64,000 bases of DNA from Ruminiclostridium cellobioparum DSM 1351 = ATCC 15832 (GTDB lineage: Bacteria; Bacillota; Clostridia; Acetivibrionales; DSM-1351). This document shows, piece by piece, positions 17,153 to 26,054 of this stretch. The translations under genes and the position numbers were made by a program. The stretch covers positions 1-64,000 of the forward strand of contig NZ_JHYD01000023.1 in the NCBI RefSeq assembly GCF_000621505.1. Direction: 5' to 3'. The notes beneath the pieces are model-generated. The model ran no database searches, had not been told where the DNA came from, and saw only the letters and a list, made by a program, of their open reading frames with translations. Numbering within the stretch: position 1 is the stretch's first letter; the number at the start of each line of letters is the position of its first letter.

Positions 17153-18019
17153 CTATACAATATAATGCGGATAAAAGGCTGGGTGGGCCAAAATCCAAGC
17201 CTTCATCCCGGATATCATAATTTTATAATCCGGTACCTGATAATCAAAATCATGACGGGTATTGATGAGACTTTTATCTACCAGATCATTAAAATACTTG
17301 TCTATATACACATCATTTCTATTGAAAACTTCTTTAAAGAGCAAAAGCAGCTCATATTTATTTATGCTTTGGGTCGAAACCAAATGGTATATCCCGGACA
17401 GGTCATTTATTACAGCCTGTTCCACGGCTTTTGCCAGCTCAATGGTTGTAATGCCGGTCCAAATTGCATTTACATAGCCGTTTATCTTTCCTTTGGACTT
17501 CATGAACCAATTAAAAAGTCCAATCCCGTCATAATTTATATCAGGCCCGATTATGGAGGTTCTGAACGTTAAATTACGGCCTTCACCTATCTCCCCTATG
17601 GCCTTGGTCCGGTCATAATATGTGTCTCCGTCTTTAAAGGAGTTTTCTGTATAGGAACCTGTTTTGCCTGAAAATACGCAATCGGTACTTAAATGGACAA
17701 TTTTGGTGCGGGAGTCTCTGAACCGGACTTCCAAAAAGTGCGGCAGATAGGAATTCAACAAAATTGCCCTGTCCTTAAAGTCTGTGGCATTCCGGTTTAA
17801 AATACCAATACAATTTATAATGACATCGAAGTCCTCTTTATCCAGAAATACTCCAAGCTTAATAAAATCAGCCGCATCACACAAATATGATTTTTCATTC
17901 AGCTTTTTCTTATGTGCAAGATTAAAAACATCATAGGCCCCACTCTCTTCAAAGAAGGCAGTCATAACATGCCCTGCCATTCCTGTGGAACCCAGTACCA
18001 ATATTTTTTTCCTGCCCAT
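17153..18019 (-). CDS. RmlD-like NDP-4-keto-6-deoxysugar reductase
   Basis: A 288-residue SDR-type reductase: GSTGMAGHVM NAD(P)-binding motif at residues 10-19, STDCVFSG near residue 115 and the catalytic YDRTKAIGE. It is expected to reduce the 4-keto group of the sugar nucleotide made by the dehydratase/epimerase two genes upstream. Unlike WbjC/CapF of the L-FucNAc pathway (about 370 residues), it has no C-terminal cupin; RmlD-like enzymes in this position are known from the UDP-L-rhamnosamine/L-QuiNAc pathway (WbvR type). The product stereochemistry is therefore uncertain. Its start is three bases after the upstream stop, with GGAGGA inside that gene. Confidence 0.85.
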   Translation of the reverse strand: MGRKKILVLGSTGMAGHVMTAFFEESGAYDVFNLAHKKKLNEKSYLCDAADFIKLGVFLDKEDFDVIINCIGILNRNATDFKDRAILLNSYLPHFLEVRFRDSRTKIVHLSTDCVFSGKTGSYTENSFKDGDTYYDRTKAIGEIGEGRNLTFRTSIIGPDINYDGIGLFNWFMKSKGKINGYVNAIWTGITTIELAKAVEQAVINDLSGIYHLVSTQSINKYELLLLFKEVFNRNDVYIDKYFNDLVDKSLINTRHDFDYQVPDYKIMISGMKAWILAHPAFYPHYIV

Positions 18020-18022
18020 CTG

Positions 18023-19153
18023 CTAATCCGTCCTCCTCCACACCGTCCGGTTGACATAATCCGTATAGCTCATAATAATTTTTACCACCTTATCAGATAC
18101 ATTGGAAACATTGTAGTCCTCAACCGGCTTTCCGGCTGGGGCTTTACCGCCCGTAACGCCTGTTGCAATATCCACCGACTGCAATACCCTGTCTGCCTTG
18201 AGACCGGATAATATAAGCACCCCTTCATCCATGCCCTCAGGCCTCTCATGGGCATTTCGAATGGTAACGGCAGGAAAGGAAAGCAGGGAAGCCTCTTCCA
18301 TAATGGTTCCGCTGTCCGATATTACGCAAAATGCATTTGTCTGGAGTTTTATGTAGTCAAAGAAACCCAATGGCTTAATCCACTGGATTTTAGGATCCAA
18401 GAGAGCTTTATCCAGCAGCATTACTTTCTTCATGGTTCTTGGATGAGTTGATACGATAATTCTTTTACCGTATTCTGAGGCAATGGTGTTCAAGCTTTCA
18501 ATAAAAGCCTTGAAATTCATATCCGAATCAATATTTTCCTCCCTATGTGCGCTGACCACAAAATATCCTTTTGGCTGAAGCTTCATCCTGGCCAGTACCT
18601 GGGATTTATCAATGTCATTTTTATAAAATTCCAGCACTTCCAGCATTGATGAACCGGTTTTTATGACAGTCTCACCTTTAATGCCCTCCTGGAGCAAATA
18701 CCTTCTTGCATGCTCCGATATGGGCATATTGATATCGCTTAAATGATCGACTATTTTACGGTTTATTTCTTCGGGCACTCTCTGGTCAAAGCAGCGGTTT
18801 CCGGCTTCCATATGAAATATTGGTATCTTTTTCCTCTTGGCGGCGATGACGGACAGGCAGCTGTTTGTATCTCCATAAATCAGGACTGCATCAGGCTTCT
18901 CGGCTTCTAAAACTTCATCTGCCTTGATCAGAACCTTTGCAATTGTCTCAACAGATGATTTTCCGGCAGAATTTAAATAGTACTGAGGCTTTCTTATGCG
19001 CATTTCTTCAAAAAATATCTCATTAAGTTCATAGTCAAAATTCTGTCCGGTATGGACAAGTATATGCTCGGTACATTTATCAAGCCTGTCAATGACTCTG
19101 CTCAATTTAATGATTTCCGGCCGGGTGCCCACTATGGTCATCACTTTCAGCAT
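18023..19153 (-). CDS. UDP-GlcNAc 2-epimerase family protein (FnlC/WbjD-like)
   Basis: A 376-residue protein of the WecB family: GTRPEIIKL at residues 9-17, HTGQNFDYEL, YGDTNS, HMEAGNRCFDQRVPEEINRKIVDHLSD and ISDSGTIMEEAS. In the context of an inverting dehydratase and a 4-reductase it most likely inverts C-2 of the reduced 6-deoxy-L-hexosamine nucleotide, giving UDP-L-FucNAc or UDP-L-QuiNAc, rather than making ManNAc. The family normally retains these His/Glu residues. Start and stop are within a few bases of both neighbours, so the three genes are one translational unit. Confidence 0.88.
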   Translation of the reverse strand: MLKVMTIVGTRPEIIKLSRVIDRLDKCTEHILVHTGQNFDYELNEIFFEEMRIRKPQYYLNSAGKSSVETIAKVLIKADEVLEAEKPDAVLIYGDTNSCLSVIAAKRKKIPIFHMEAGNRCFDQRVPEEINRKIVDHLSDINMPISEHARRYLLQEGIKGETVIKTGSSMLEVLEFYKNDIDKSQVLARMKLQPKGYFVVSAHREENIDSDMNFKAFIESLNTIASEYGKRIIVSTHPRTMKKVMLLDKALLDPKIQWIKPLGFFDYIKLQTNAFCVISDSGTIMEEASLLSFPAVTIRNAHERPEGMDEGVLILSGLKADRVLQSVDIATGVTGGKAPAGKPVEDYNVSNVSDKVVKIIMSYTDYVNRTVWRRTD

Positions 19154-19156
19154 ATG

Positions 19157-20179
19157 TCAAACCCCTTTTATTTGTTTTAATTCCTTTTGGATATAATCCA
19201 GGCTCAGGAGCAGCTTCTTTAGCTCATCACCGGTGAGCCTCCGGGTATTATGGGAATTGTAATCGCTTAAACCGGCTGTCCTGCTGTTGCCGCAGCTGAT
19301 ATACTTATCATAGTTGAGATCCCTGTTGTCTGCCGGTATTCTGTAGTAATCCCCCAGATCTTCAGCTATTGACATCTCTTCCCTTGTCAATAGTGTCTCG
19401 TATAATTTTTCGCCGTGGCGGGTGCCTATAGTCCTTATTTCATTCCCGGCATTGAAAATATCCTTCAGTGCCTCAGCCAGCTCCAGTATTGTTGCAGCGG
19501 GTGCTTTTTGGACAAATATGTCCCCCTGCTTTGCATTATTGAAGGCATAAAGTACTAAATCAATGGCATTTTCCAGTGACATCATAAACCTTGTCATATT
19601 TGGATCTGTGACAGTCAAAGGCGACCCTTCGGCTATCTGCCGGACAAACAACGGTATAACCGACCCTCTGGAAGCCATTACGTTGCCGTACCTGGTTCCG
19701 CACAAAACCGTTTCATCTTCATTTACATTTCTTGAGGTAGCCACCATTACCTTTTCAAGCAGCGCTTTGGACATTCCCATGGCATTGATCGGGTAGACAG
19801 CTTTGTCGGTGCTTAATACAATTACCTTCTTTACTTTATTTTCAATAGCTGTATTCAGAAGATTCTCAGTTCCGATTATATTGGTCCTGACTGCCTCCAT
19901 GGGATAAAACTCGCAGGAGGGCACCTGTTTTAACGCAGCCGCATGGAAAACAAAGTCCACGCCCTTTAATGCTTTGTATATGGAGTTGTAATCTCTCACA
20001 TCTCCGATATAAAATTTAACCTTCTCATTGTTCAGTTCACGCCGCATGTCATACTGCTTTTTCTCATCTCTGCTGAATATACGGATTTCTTTAATATCGG
20101 TATTAATAAATTTATTAAGTACGGCATTGCCGAAGGAACCGGTCCCTCCGGTGATAAGCAAAGTTTTTCCGGTAAACAT
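19157..20179 (-). CDS. UDP-GlcNAc 4,6-dehydratase / 3,5-epimerase (FnlA/CapE-like)
   Basis: First enzyme of the N-acetyl-6-deoxy-L-hexosamine pathway. The 340-residue protein has GGTGSFG (residues 10-16), FHAAALKQVPSCEFYP, LSTDKAVYPINAMGMSK and RYGNVMASRGSVIPLF. The catalytic Tyr of the usual YxxxK is Met here (MGMSK), as in other enzymes of this subgroup. The start at 20179 is chosen because GGGAGA lies five bases before it and the family starts MF..K; the open frame extends 17 codons further upstream without support. Confidence 0.92.
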   Translation of the reverse strand: MFTGKTLLITGGTGSFGNAVLNKFINTDIKEIRIFSRDEKKQYDMRRELNNEKVKFYIGDVRDYNSIYKALKGVDFVFHAAALKQVPSCEFYPMEAVRTNIIGTENLLNTAIENKVKKVIVLSTDKAVYPINAMGMSKALLEKVMVATSRNVNEDETVLCGTRYGNVMASRGSVIPLFVRQIAEGSPLTVTDPNMTRFMMSLENAIDLVLYAFNNAKQGDIFVQKAPAATILELAEALKDIFNAGNEIRTIGTRHGEKLYETLLTREEMSIAEDLGDYYRIPADNRDLNYDKYISCGNSRTAGLSDYNSHNTRRLTGDELKKLLLSLDYIQKELKQIKGV

Positions 20180-20214
20180 ATAATCTCCCATCCCGCCAGT
20201 TGTGCAAATAGTTG

Positions 20215-21306
20215 CTATATGGCGTAACAAACCGTTTCGTGCAGGCCGTTTGAATAATGTCTGATATAAATATTATAGGAGGCCGGCAGGGTCCGGATAA
20301 GCAAGGGCAGCTCCCATAAATCGGCAGCTTTATGATAAATTGATATGGCAAGCTTTGGATGATTTTCAGCGATTGTGTTTTGCATTCCATAAAGAGCTTC
20401 TTTCTCAGCCCCTTCAATATCCAGCTTTATATATGTCGGTTTATGCTCCCCTACCACATCATCAAGCCTGACCAGTGAGATATTATCCCCGCCGGTATCG
20501 GAAATAGCCGAGGCGCTGTTTCCATGGCTGTCAAAGCTTATTTCTCCGGCTTTCGAATACAGACCCGCATTAAACAGCTTCAGACGGTTGCAATCCATAT
20601 GCGCAACACTTTTTGTTAAATTGCTGAAATTTTGTTTATCTGGTTCAAAACCATATATGTAATCAAATTTATTATCAACGCTGTTAACAAAATCAGCTAT
20701 GGTCTCTCCGTTGTACACTCCTCCGTCAACAAAACACTCCCTGTCGTTCAAGACAAATATATCCGAAGGAAAATACTGTTTCTGACTTATAATATTATCA
20801 AGGATTGAAAAATCCATGGTAATCCTGTGTTTCAAAATATTCATGAATACTGATCTGGAAAGGCTGTCGGCCAAAAATTCATATACGGCGTCAATTTTAT
20901 CCCGGTTCTCTTTAAGCAGAGAGATATTATAAAAATTCTTTTCCCACATCATTACAGGGAAATATTGAACCTTCTTGTAACCCAGGCTTATGAGCCTATG
21001 ATAAACATCCATAGGGTTGGGAATACATATGAGGACAATATATCCATATCCCGCATCCCGGCCCAGTTCTTCAAGGGATATGACCTTTATTCCGTTGACA
21101 TATGTTCCCTGTTTGGTTTTGTTATCATCAACAAAGCAGTGTATGTTACAGGCTTTTTCTTTTAAAATGCAGCTTGTAATATACCCGATGCCTCCGGCAC
21201 CATATAACACTATATTACCTTTCTGAAAGGATTCAATTAAGTCAGTGTATATTTTATCTTTATCTCCGGTTTCCATGCCGCATATCTGTTCCAACATTTC
21301 CATCAT
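20215..21306 (-). CDS. FkbM-family methyltransferase
   Basis: A 363-residue protein. The N-terminal part has a nucleotide-binding-like LYGAGGIGY near residue 35; the C-terminal half is an FkbM methyltransferase: CFVDGGVYNGETIADF (SAM-binding motif I), YGFEPDKQNF, KLDIEGAEKEALYG and YHKAADLWELPLLI. Such enzymes methylate hydroxyls on sugars and are common in surface-polysaccharide and flagellin glycan clusters. It stands between the glycosyltransferase and the sugar-nucleotide genes with short gaps, so it probably methylates the same glycan. Confidence 0.88.
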   Translation of the reverse strand: MMEMLEQICGMETGDKDKIYTDLIESFQKGNIVLYGAGGIGYITSCILKEKACNIHCFVDDNKTKQGTYVNGIKVISLEELGRDAGYGYIVLICIPNPMDVYHRLISLGYKKVQYFPVMMWEKNFYNISLLKENRDKIDAVYEFLADSLSRSVFMNILKHRITMDFSILDNIISQKQYFPSDIFVLNDRECFVDGGVYNGETIADFVNSVDNKFDYIYGFEPDKQNFSNLTKSVAHMDCNRLKLFNAGLYSKAGEISFDSHGNSASAISDTGGDNISLVRLDDVVGEHKPTYIKLDIEGAEKEALYGMQNTIAENHPKLAISIYHKAADLWELPLLIRTLPASYNIYIRHYSNGLHETVCYAI

Positions 21307-21318
21307 ATTGATTACCCT

Positions 21319-22332
21319 TTACGATTCATTCAGAAGATTTTTATACTCTGTTTCCAGCTCAACCAATTCATTTCGTAAAGTATCTCCCTGTGTCAGCCCC
21401 TGGTGAATATACAGCATTCCTTCGTCTATAAAGACACGCATGCATTCTTTTATCTGCTCTTTACTGATGGTGTGTTTTAAATGGCGGGGTATTCCCCCCA
21501 AATTCATATATTCGGTTATTTTTTTATAAAAATGTGAGGCGATTGAATAGTTTTTAAGCTGTTCCCTGTTTTCTGAGCTGCTCCACTCTATGGCAGGCAA
21601 ATATGCAGCTTCATTAAAATTTTTAATGATATAGTCATACACTACCAGGGATGACTTGATTCTTTCCTCCAGGTTATGGGAACAGTTGCTTTGGTGCAGC
21701 CTGTAATAAATCAGGCTTTCATTTATCATTCCGTATTTCATGCCATTCCTGATAAAATTGAGTGAGTTTATGGTATCGCAGGAATGGTCATTGTTCCTGT
21801 ATATACTCCAGGTAATACCGCTTTTTCGGAAAAAATCAAGTCTGTACAAACCGTTCATGGGAATAACCCCAGAGGCGTTTGCAAATATGCTGCCGACCAT
21901 GTCATCAAGTGTGGGATGAGAATAATTCCAGCAGGATGTGAATTCATTATTTTCATTTATGATCTTAAAATTGCAATAAACATAATCATTATTGGTTTTT
22001 TCCAAATAGTCAACGAATTTTTCAATGGCATCGACCTGAACATAGTCATCGGATGCAATCCATTGAAAATACTTTCCTCCCGCCTGCTGAATAATTTCCT
22101 GGATGGCCTGCGAAGGACCGCCGCTGTTTTTCTCATGATAAATGCACCTTACGGTTTCATTGCATTGTTCCAATTCCTTAAGTATTTCAATGGAGCCATC
22201 GGTAGAGCAGTCATCGATAATAATTATTTCTAAATTCCTGTATGACTGGTTAAGATATGACTCAACACAATTCTCTAAAAATTTAATACAATTATAATTA
22301 ATGATCCCGACAGTAACCAATGGCAAGCACAA
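21319..22332 (-). CDS. Family 2 glycosyltransferase
   Basis: A 337-residue cytoplasmic GT-A fold transferase. The N-terminal domain has VTVGIINYNCIKFLENC, IIIDDCSTDGS and WIASDDYVQ (the DxD-type metal site); the C-terminal third is helical and variable. A TTG at 22332 is chosen as start because GGGAGG lies eight bases before it; a GTG six codons upstream has no such site. First gene of the five-gene operon. The donor may be the L-hexosamine nucleotide produced by the operon (inference). Confidence 0.88.
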   Translation of the reverse strand: MCLPLVTVGIINYNCIKFLENCVESYLNQSYRNLEIIIIDDCSTDGSIEILKELEQCNETVRCIYHEKNSGGPSQAIQEIIQQAGGKYFQWIASDDYVQVDAIEKFVDYLEKTNNDYVYCNFKIINENNEFTSCWNYSHPTLDDMVGSIFANASGVIPMNGLYRLDFFRKSGITWSIYRNNDHSCDTINSLNFIRNGMKYGMINESLIYYRLHQSNCSHNLEERIKSSLVVYDYIIKNFNEAAYLPAIEWSSSENREQLKNYSIASHFYKKITEYMNLGGIPRHLKHTISKEQIKECMRVFIDEGMLYIHQGLTQGDTLRNELVELETEYKNLLNES

Positions 22333-22569
22333 AGGACTTTCCTCCCACACCTCTTATTTGTATTAAGCCGGTTTTCAATATACCAGGCGTAAAGCATATT
22401 TATTTAGTAATAAGTTATGGATTAATAATAGATTTTGTTACAGTAATTTAAATTTTCTTAGGTTAATTACTTTCGCCTGAAAGCCCATAATCACTTCTAA
22501 GTTGTAAAATACAGCCCAGCCATATTTGACAAATTATAAAAGCAGGGTTGCTGAACTGCCCCCCTGCTC

Positions 22570-22616
22570 ATGATTTAAAAAATAACAAAATAAAAGCAAG
22601 GGTTATAACCTTGCCT
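22570..22616 (-). terminator. Terminator after the heptad-repeat gene
   Basis: GCAAGG pairs with CCTTGC (22595-22615) and the minus strand continues with TTTTATTTTGTTATTTTTT. It is 10 bp from the gene's stop codon. Confidence 0.8.
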
Positions 22617-22625
22617 ATATATTAA

Positions 22626-23171
22626 CTATTTTATTTTTTTGAGTTTACTTTCGGTATCTGTCCTGAATTCCATCAAGTCGGCAACCGCATCATTGATGCT
22701 TGCTATTTTACTATCCAGTTCATTAAAACGCTTCATTGTCTGCTTCTCAAAGGCATCCAGTTTATCAGACAATTTAATTTGAGATAATTCCAAATTTTTT
22801 TGTCCCTGAAATAATTCTTTTTGTCCCTGAAATAATTCTTTTTGCCCTTGAACTAATCCTTCTTGACCCTGGAATAATTCTTTTTGTCCTTGAACTAATC
22901 CTTCTTGACCCTGGAATAATTCTTTTTGTCCTTGAACTAATCCTTCTTGTCCCTGAAATAATTCTTTTTGTCCCTGGAATAATTCTTTTTGACCCCGGAA
23001 TAATTCTTCTTGACCCTGGAATAATTCTTTTTGTCCTTGAACTAATCCTTCTTGACCCTGGAATAATTCTTTTTGTCCTTGAACTAATCCTTCTTGACCT
23101 AGCTTTAATTCCTTTATATCTGACTCCATACCGCTTAACTTCTCAAGAATGAGTTTTAACGTTTCTTCCAT
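22626..23171 (-). CDS. Coiled-coil protein with 15 GQ heptads, encoded by a minisatellite
   Basis: A 181-residue protein with no signal peptide. After a short helical head (MEETLKLILEKLSGMESDIK) come fifteen consecutive seven-residue units of the forms GQEGLVQ and GQKELFQ, then a tail LSDKLDAFEKQTMKRFNELDSKIASIND that also looks coiled-coil. Family unknown; the head and tail resemble short coiled-coil proteins of clostridia. GGAGG lies nine bases before the ATG at 23171; two other in-frame starts further up are less well placed. It has its own terminator. Confidence 0.75.
   Translation of the reverse strand: MEETLKLILEKLSGMESDIKELKLGQEGLVQGQKELFQGQEGLVQGQKELFQGQEELFRGQKELFQGQKELFQGQEGLVQGQKELFQGQEGLVQGQKELFQGQEGLVQGQKELFQGQKELFQGQKNLELSQIKLSDKLDAFEKQTMKRFNELDSKIASINDAVADLMEFRTDTESKLKKIK
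22785..23099. repeat. Tandem repeat, 21-bp units (15 copies), partly as 42-bp pairs
   Basis: Fifteen 21-bp units in frame encode the heptads. Alternating GQEGLVQ and GQKELFQ units form a 42-bp higher-order repeat that recurs nearly without change at both ends of the array, while three or four GQKELFQ-type units stand between. Near identity of the DNA points to recent slippage or unequal exchange; unit number is likely to vary between strains. Confidence 0.92.
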
Positions 23172-23589
23172 GAGCATACCCCTCCAGAAAATAATTATAT
23201 CACGGATAGATAGTTTATATCTATCCGTTTTCAAGCTTTATGCCATATATTTACTTATATGTCCCATTTCTTTTCTGCCATGTAATAATATAACATATAA
23301 CCATTGAAGGCTGCACGGCCAATTTCAACATAATACAAAGTCAAAGACAGAATTTTCAGGAGATAGTACTTTAAAAAATACTTTATTTAGTATAGCTGAT
23401 GTTATTAAAAGATAGACCCAAAAATAGGATTAGAATGATATATTAAGTCAACTGATTAAAAAGAATAAGGTACGGATTTGAACCATATTTGCTGGAATTT
23501 ACTCTGCTACCCCCAAAAGCCACCCTCATTACCGGATAGTCATACCGCTTTATACTTTCAGAAAAAAGCTATCTATGGGAGTTATAATT
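23172..23589. other. Intergenic region with a tRNA-like remnant
   Basis: No protein gene is seen between the repeat-protein gene and tRNA-Val. On the minus strand, 23464-23530 has a T-arm-like GGTTCAAATCC flanked by pairing TATGG/CCGTA and closed by a possible 7-bp acceptor stem AATGAGG/CCTTATT. It is only 67 nt, lacks CCA and a clear anticodon arm, so it is at best a decayed tRNA. Confidence 0.35.
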
Positions 23590-23665
23590 TGGTGGGCAAT
23601 ACAGGACTCGAACCTGTGACTTTCACCACGTCAAGATGACACTCTACCAGCTGAGTTAATTGCCC
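23590..23665 (-). tRNA. tRNA-Val (anticodon GAC)
   Basis: The minus strand folds as a full cloverleaf: acceptor GGGCAAT/ATTGCCC, D-stem ACTC/GAGT, anticodon stem TCATC/GGTGA with loop TTGACGT (anticodon GAC, reading GUC and GUU valine codons), T-arm ACAGG-TTCGAGT-CCTGT, discriminator A and an encoded CCA. Confidence 0.97.
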
Positions 23666-23714
23666 TTACATAAATTTGATACAACAACTATAATATATGG
23701 AGTTAACGACTTTG

Positions 23715-25040
23715 TCAAGATATCAATTCATCTTTTTTATCTTTAAAACACCAGGAGAAATATGCGGCACAGCAAAGGATCATCAATCCCGATATTCCAA
23801 AAACAATTAACATATTATCCAAAACTGTCACCTTAATATCTATCTTTATACCGCTCAAAGCTCCCACAACAAATGAGCCCATAAGAGCGCTGAAAAACCC
23901 GGCTGCTCCGGCTAAAGCCGCATTAAAGCCTATAAATACCGTCCTTCCCTCCTGAGGAGCATATTTAAACTGAATATTAAACAGGGACATATTAACTCCT
24001 GCCCAGCCTATACCCGCAAGCACCTGAACAAAAGGAATTATAACAAAATAGGTATTATGGTTAATGAAGCTCCAGGTAACATGAACTACGCCCAATACTG
24101 CCATTGAAGCAACCGTAGTAAATTCCCAGCTCTTCTTTTCCGAGATCCGGCCCCATATTCTTGCCGAATAAGATTGAACACAGGATAATATTATTCCAAT
24201 AACCATTATATACGTATATGAGAGTTTCAAGCCATTAACCATATATACCGAAAAAAACGGCAGCGAAAACTGTACGCTTAAATTCCATAGAATATTGAGC
24301 AGCACAACCTTTCGGAACTGCTTGTCCCTCAGAGGAATGGAAATAAGGCCTTTTATGTCCAGATTTTGATCATATGGCTTGACCTCAGGTTCCCTGATCC
24401 TTTTCAAGGTTAAAACATTAAACAGTGTAATAACCAACGCAACCGAAAATACCACCACAAATCCCAGATAATCCTGCCGGTTTGATTTAAACAGGTCCAA
24501 AACCCTGCCCATCACCAGGGATAGTACTGCTGCCGAGGCAAGTATACACATATCCCTCAAGCCAAAATATCTTCCCCGCAGCTTATCAGGAACAAGGCTG
24601 ATTATCCAGCTGGCAGCGGCAGGTGTCAAAAATCCTGCCGCACAATAGGCCAGAAAATACATGCCTCCTAAAATCAGCAGCCTTGCAGGCTTACTGTCGG
24701 TTACAAAGGGGATAAACATCATCAGGCATAAAAGTGTCCTGTAAAACAGGCATAAAGCTACAATAAGAGGTCTTCTCCTTGACAGTTTCTCAAACACGAG
24801 AGGACTGAACAACTGTATTATATTAGCCAACAGCGGAAGAGCCACTATTATTCCGTTAAACTGCTCATTAGCTCCCAGGTAACTGGCATAGCCCACTAAA
24901 AAGGCACCGCTGGTCAATGTAAAAATAGCATTTGCAAGACAGCCCTCAAGCACAAATCTCCGTCTGCTGAGTTCCAGGTTATCGTCAGTTACAGTCCTAT
25001 TGATAAGACCAAGTTTGTCAAAAATATACCTTATGCCCAT
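23715..25040 (-). CDS. Major facilitator superfamily transporter
   Basis: A 441-residue, 12-span membrane transporter. The loop between spans 2 and 3 reads EKLSRRRPLI, the MFS signature-like basic motif, and the equivalent in the second half is near RIWGRISEKKSW. Substrate unknown; the lack of close neighbours in an operon gives no hint, though a drug or sugar exporter is plausible. The ATG at 25040 has GGGGG eight bases upstream; a GTG five codons earlier lacks a ribosome binding site. Confidence 0.85.
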   Translation of the reverse strand: MGIRYIFDKLGLINRTVTDDNLELSRRRFVLEGCLANAIFTLTSGAFLVGYASYLGANEQFNGIIVALPLLANIIQLFSPLVFEKLSRRRPLIVALCLFYRTLLCLMMFIPFVTDSKPARLLILGGMYFLAYCAAGFLTPAAASWIISLVPDKLRGRYFGLRDMCILASAAVLSLVMGRVLDLFKSNRQDYLGFVVVFSVALVITLFNVLTLKRIREPEVKPYDQNLDIKGLISIPLRDKQFRKVVLLNILWNLSVQFSLPFFSVYMVNGLKLSYTYIMVIGIILSCVQSYSARIWGRISEKKSWEFTTVASMAVLGVVHVTWSFINHNTYFVIIPFVQVLAGIGWAGVNMSLFNIQFKYAPQEGRTVFIGFNAALAGAAGFFSALMGSFVVGALSGIKIDIKVTVLDNMLIVFGISGLMILCCAAYFSWCFKDKKDELIS

Positions 25041-25118
25041 GTATGTAGCCCCCACTATAAATATGCTGCGACAAAATTATACGACGAAAAATTATATATA
25101 AAAATTTATATGAAATAA

Positions 25119-25895
25119 TTATGACTTGGCAGATCGTTCGCTTTTATACTCCAGATCCATATACAACTGGGCTATGAGTCTCTGAAGAATCAATCCTGCA
25201 ATAGTGCTGAAAAAAGAAGCCAGATAAGCTGAACCAAGTGTGCTGCCTGATATCACCAAAGCAATGGGTAATTCAAACATCAGATAAAATCCAATAAAAA
25301 CACTGGCTATTTGAACTTTTTTATTCCTGGTAATATCACTGCTGGCTGTAAATGCATCAGCTACATTTAATTTTAAATCCACAACATAGCAGAAACCAAA
25401 AATAAAGACGATATATGCAATTATTCCGGGGATGATAAAGAACATCAAGCCCATCATGACCAATAATCCAAAGAGTATATTGTAGATTATAAGCCTGCCC
25501 AGATGCTTGAAAGCTCCCTTAAATCCAGATAAAATACCTGTTGTCTTTCCCCTCAGCTCTGAAATATATGAGTATAGATATACAGATAAGAACAGGTTGG
25601 TTATCAATTTTATTACCAGTGTAACCCCCAATACCAAAAGAGCAGGTGAAATCACTTTTTCAGCCGCATTTCCCTGTTGTGCAGTGGTTACCGTTGTCAA
25701 TGCCGACATAAGTAAATCAAAATCCTCAGAAGATATCTGATTCAATATTCTATGCTGAATATAACTCCCTGCCATCTGACAAAAAAGTACAAGCACAAAA
25801 ATCAATCGGGCAAGTCCCTCACTTTTCAGTTTATGAAATTTAATACAGACAGGAAGATATTCAAAAAATCGTTTTACTCCTGAAGAATTATCCAT
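25119..25895 (-). CDS. Multi-span membrane protein, GlpQ-membrane-domain/DUF975-like
   Basis: A 258-residue protein with about six membrane spans. The segment FFIIPGIIAYIVFIFGFCYVVD followed by ADAFTASSDITR is typical of the DUF975 and glycerophosphodiester phosphodiesterase membrane domain group (IPGI, then A..AS..L...). No enzymatic domain is attached. Function unknown. The ATG at 25895 has GGGAGGA upstream; the longer open frame adds a cysteine-rich stretch without support. It is transcribed toward the MFS gene, 78 bp away. Confidence 0.7.
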   Translation of the reverse strand: MDNSSGVKRFFEYLPVCIKFHKLKSEGLARLIFVLVLFCQMAGSYIQHRILNQISSEDFDLLMSALTTVTTAQQGNAAEKVISPALLVLGVTLVIKLITNLFLSVYLYSYISELRGKTTGILSGFKGAFKHLGRLIIYNILFGLLVMMGLMFFIIPGIIAYIVFIFGFCYVVDLKLNVADAFTASSDITRNKKVQIASVFIGFYLMFELPIALVISGSTLGSAYLASFFSTIAGLILQRLIAQLYMDLEYKSERSAKS

Positions 25896-26054
25896 AATAC
25901 CTTTCCTCCCGGAAATTATGTAAATACAGCAAAAAGCCATACATAAATCAAAATGCAATTCAATTTAAAACATACTAGCTTAGTATACCTTATTGTCCTG
26001 AAAAAACAAGCTTATAAGTAAACTAAACTGCTCTAAAATTTTAGTTAATTAAAT

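Noticed and set aside
17912-18211. Frames opposite to the polysaccharide genes
   Set aside because: Shadows of the coding strand; composition and lack of ribosome sites argue against them.
22440-22560. Possible c-di-GMP riboswitch before the polysaccharide operon
   Set aside because: A short CTTTC/GAAAG stem recalls part of such a switch, but the conserved core elements are absent.
22785-23099. Regular repeats that might suggest a CRISPR array
   Set aside because: The units are contiguous 21-bp coding repeats in frame with no spacers and no cas genes nearby.
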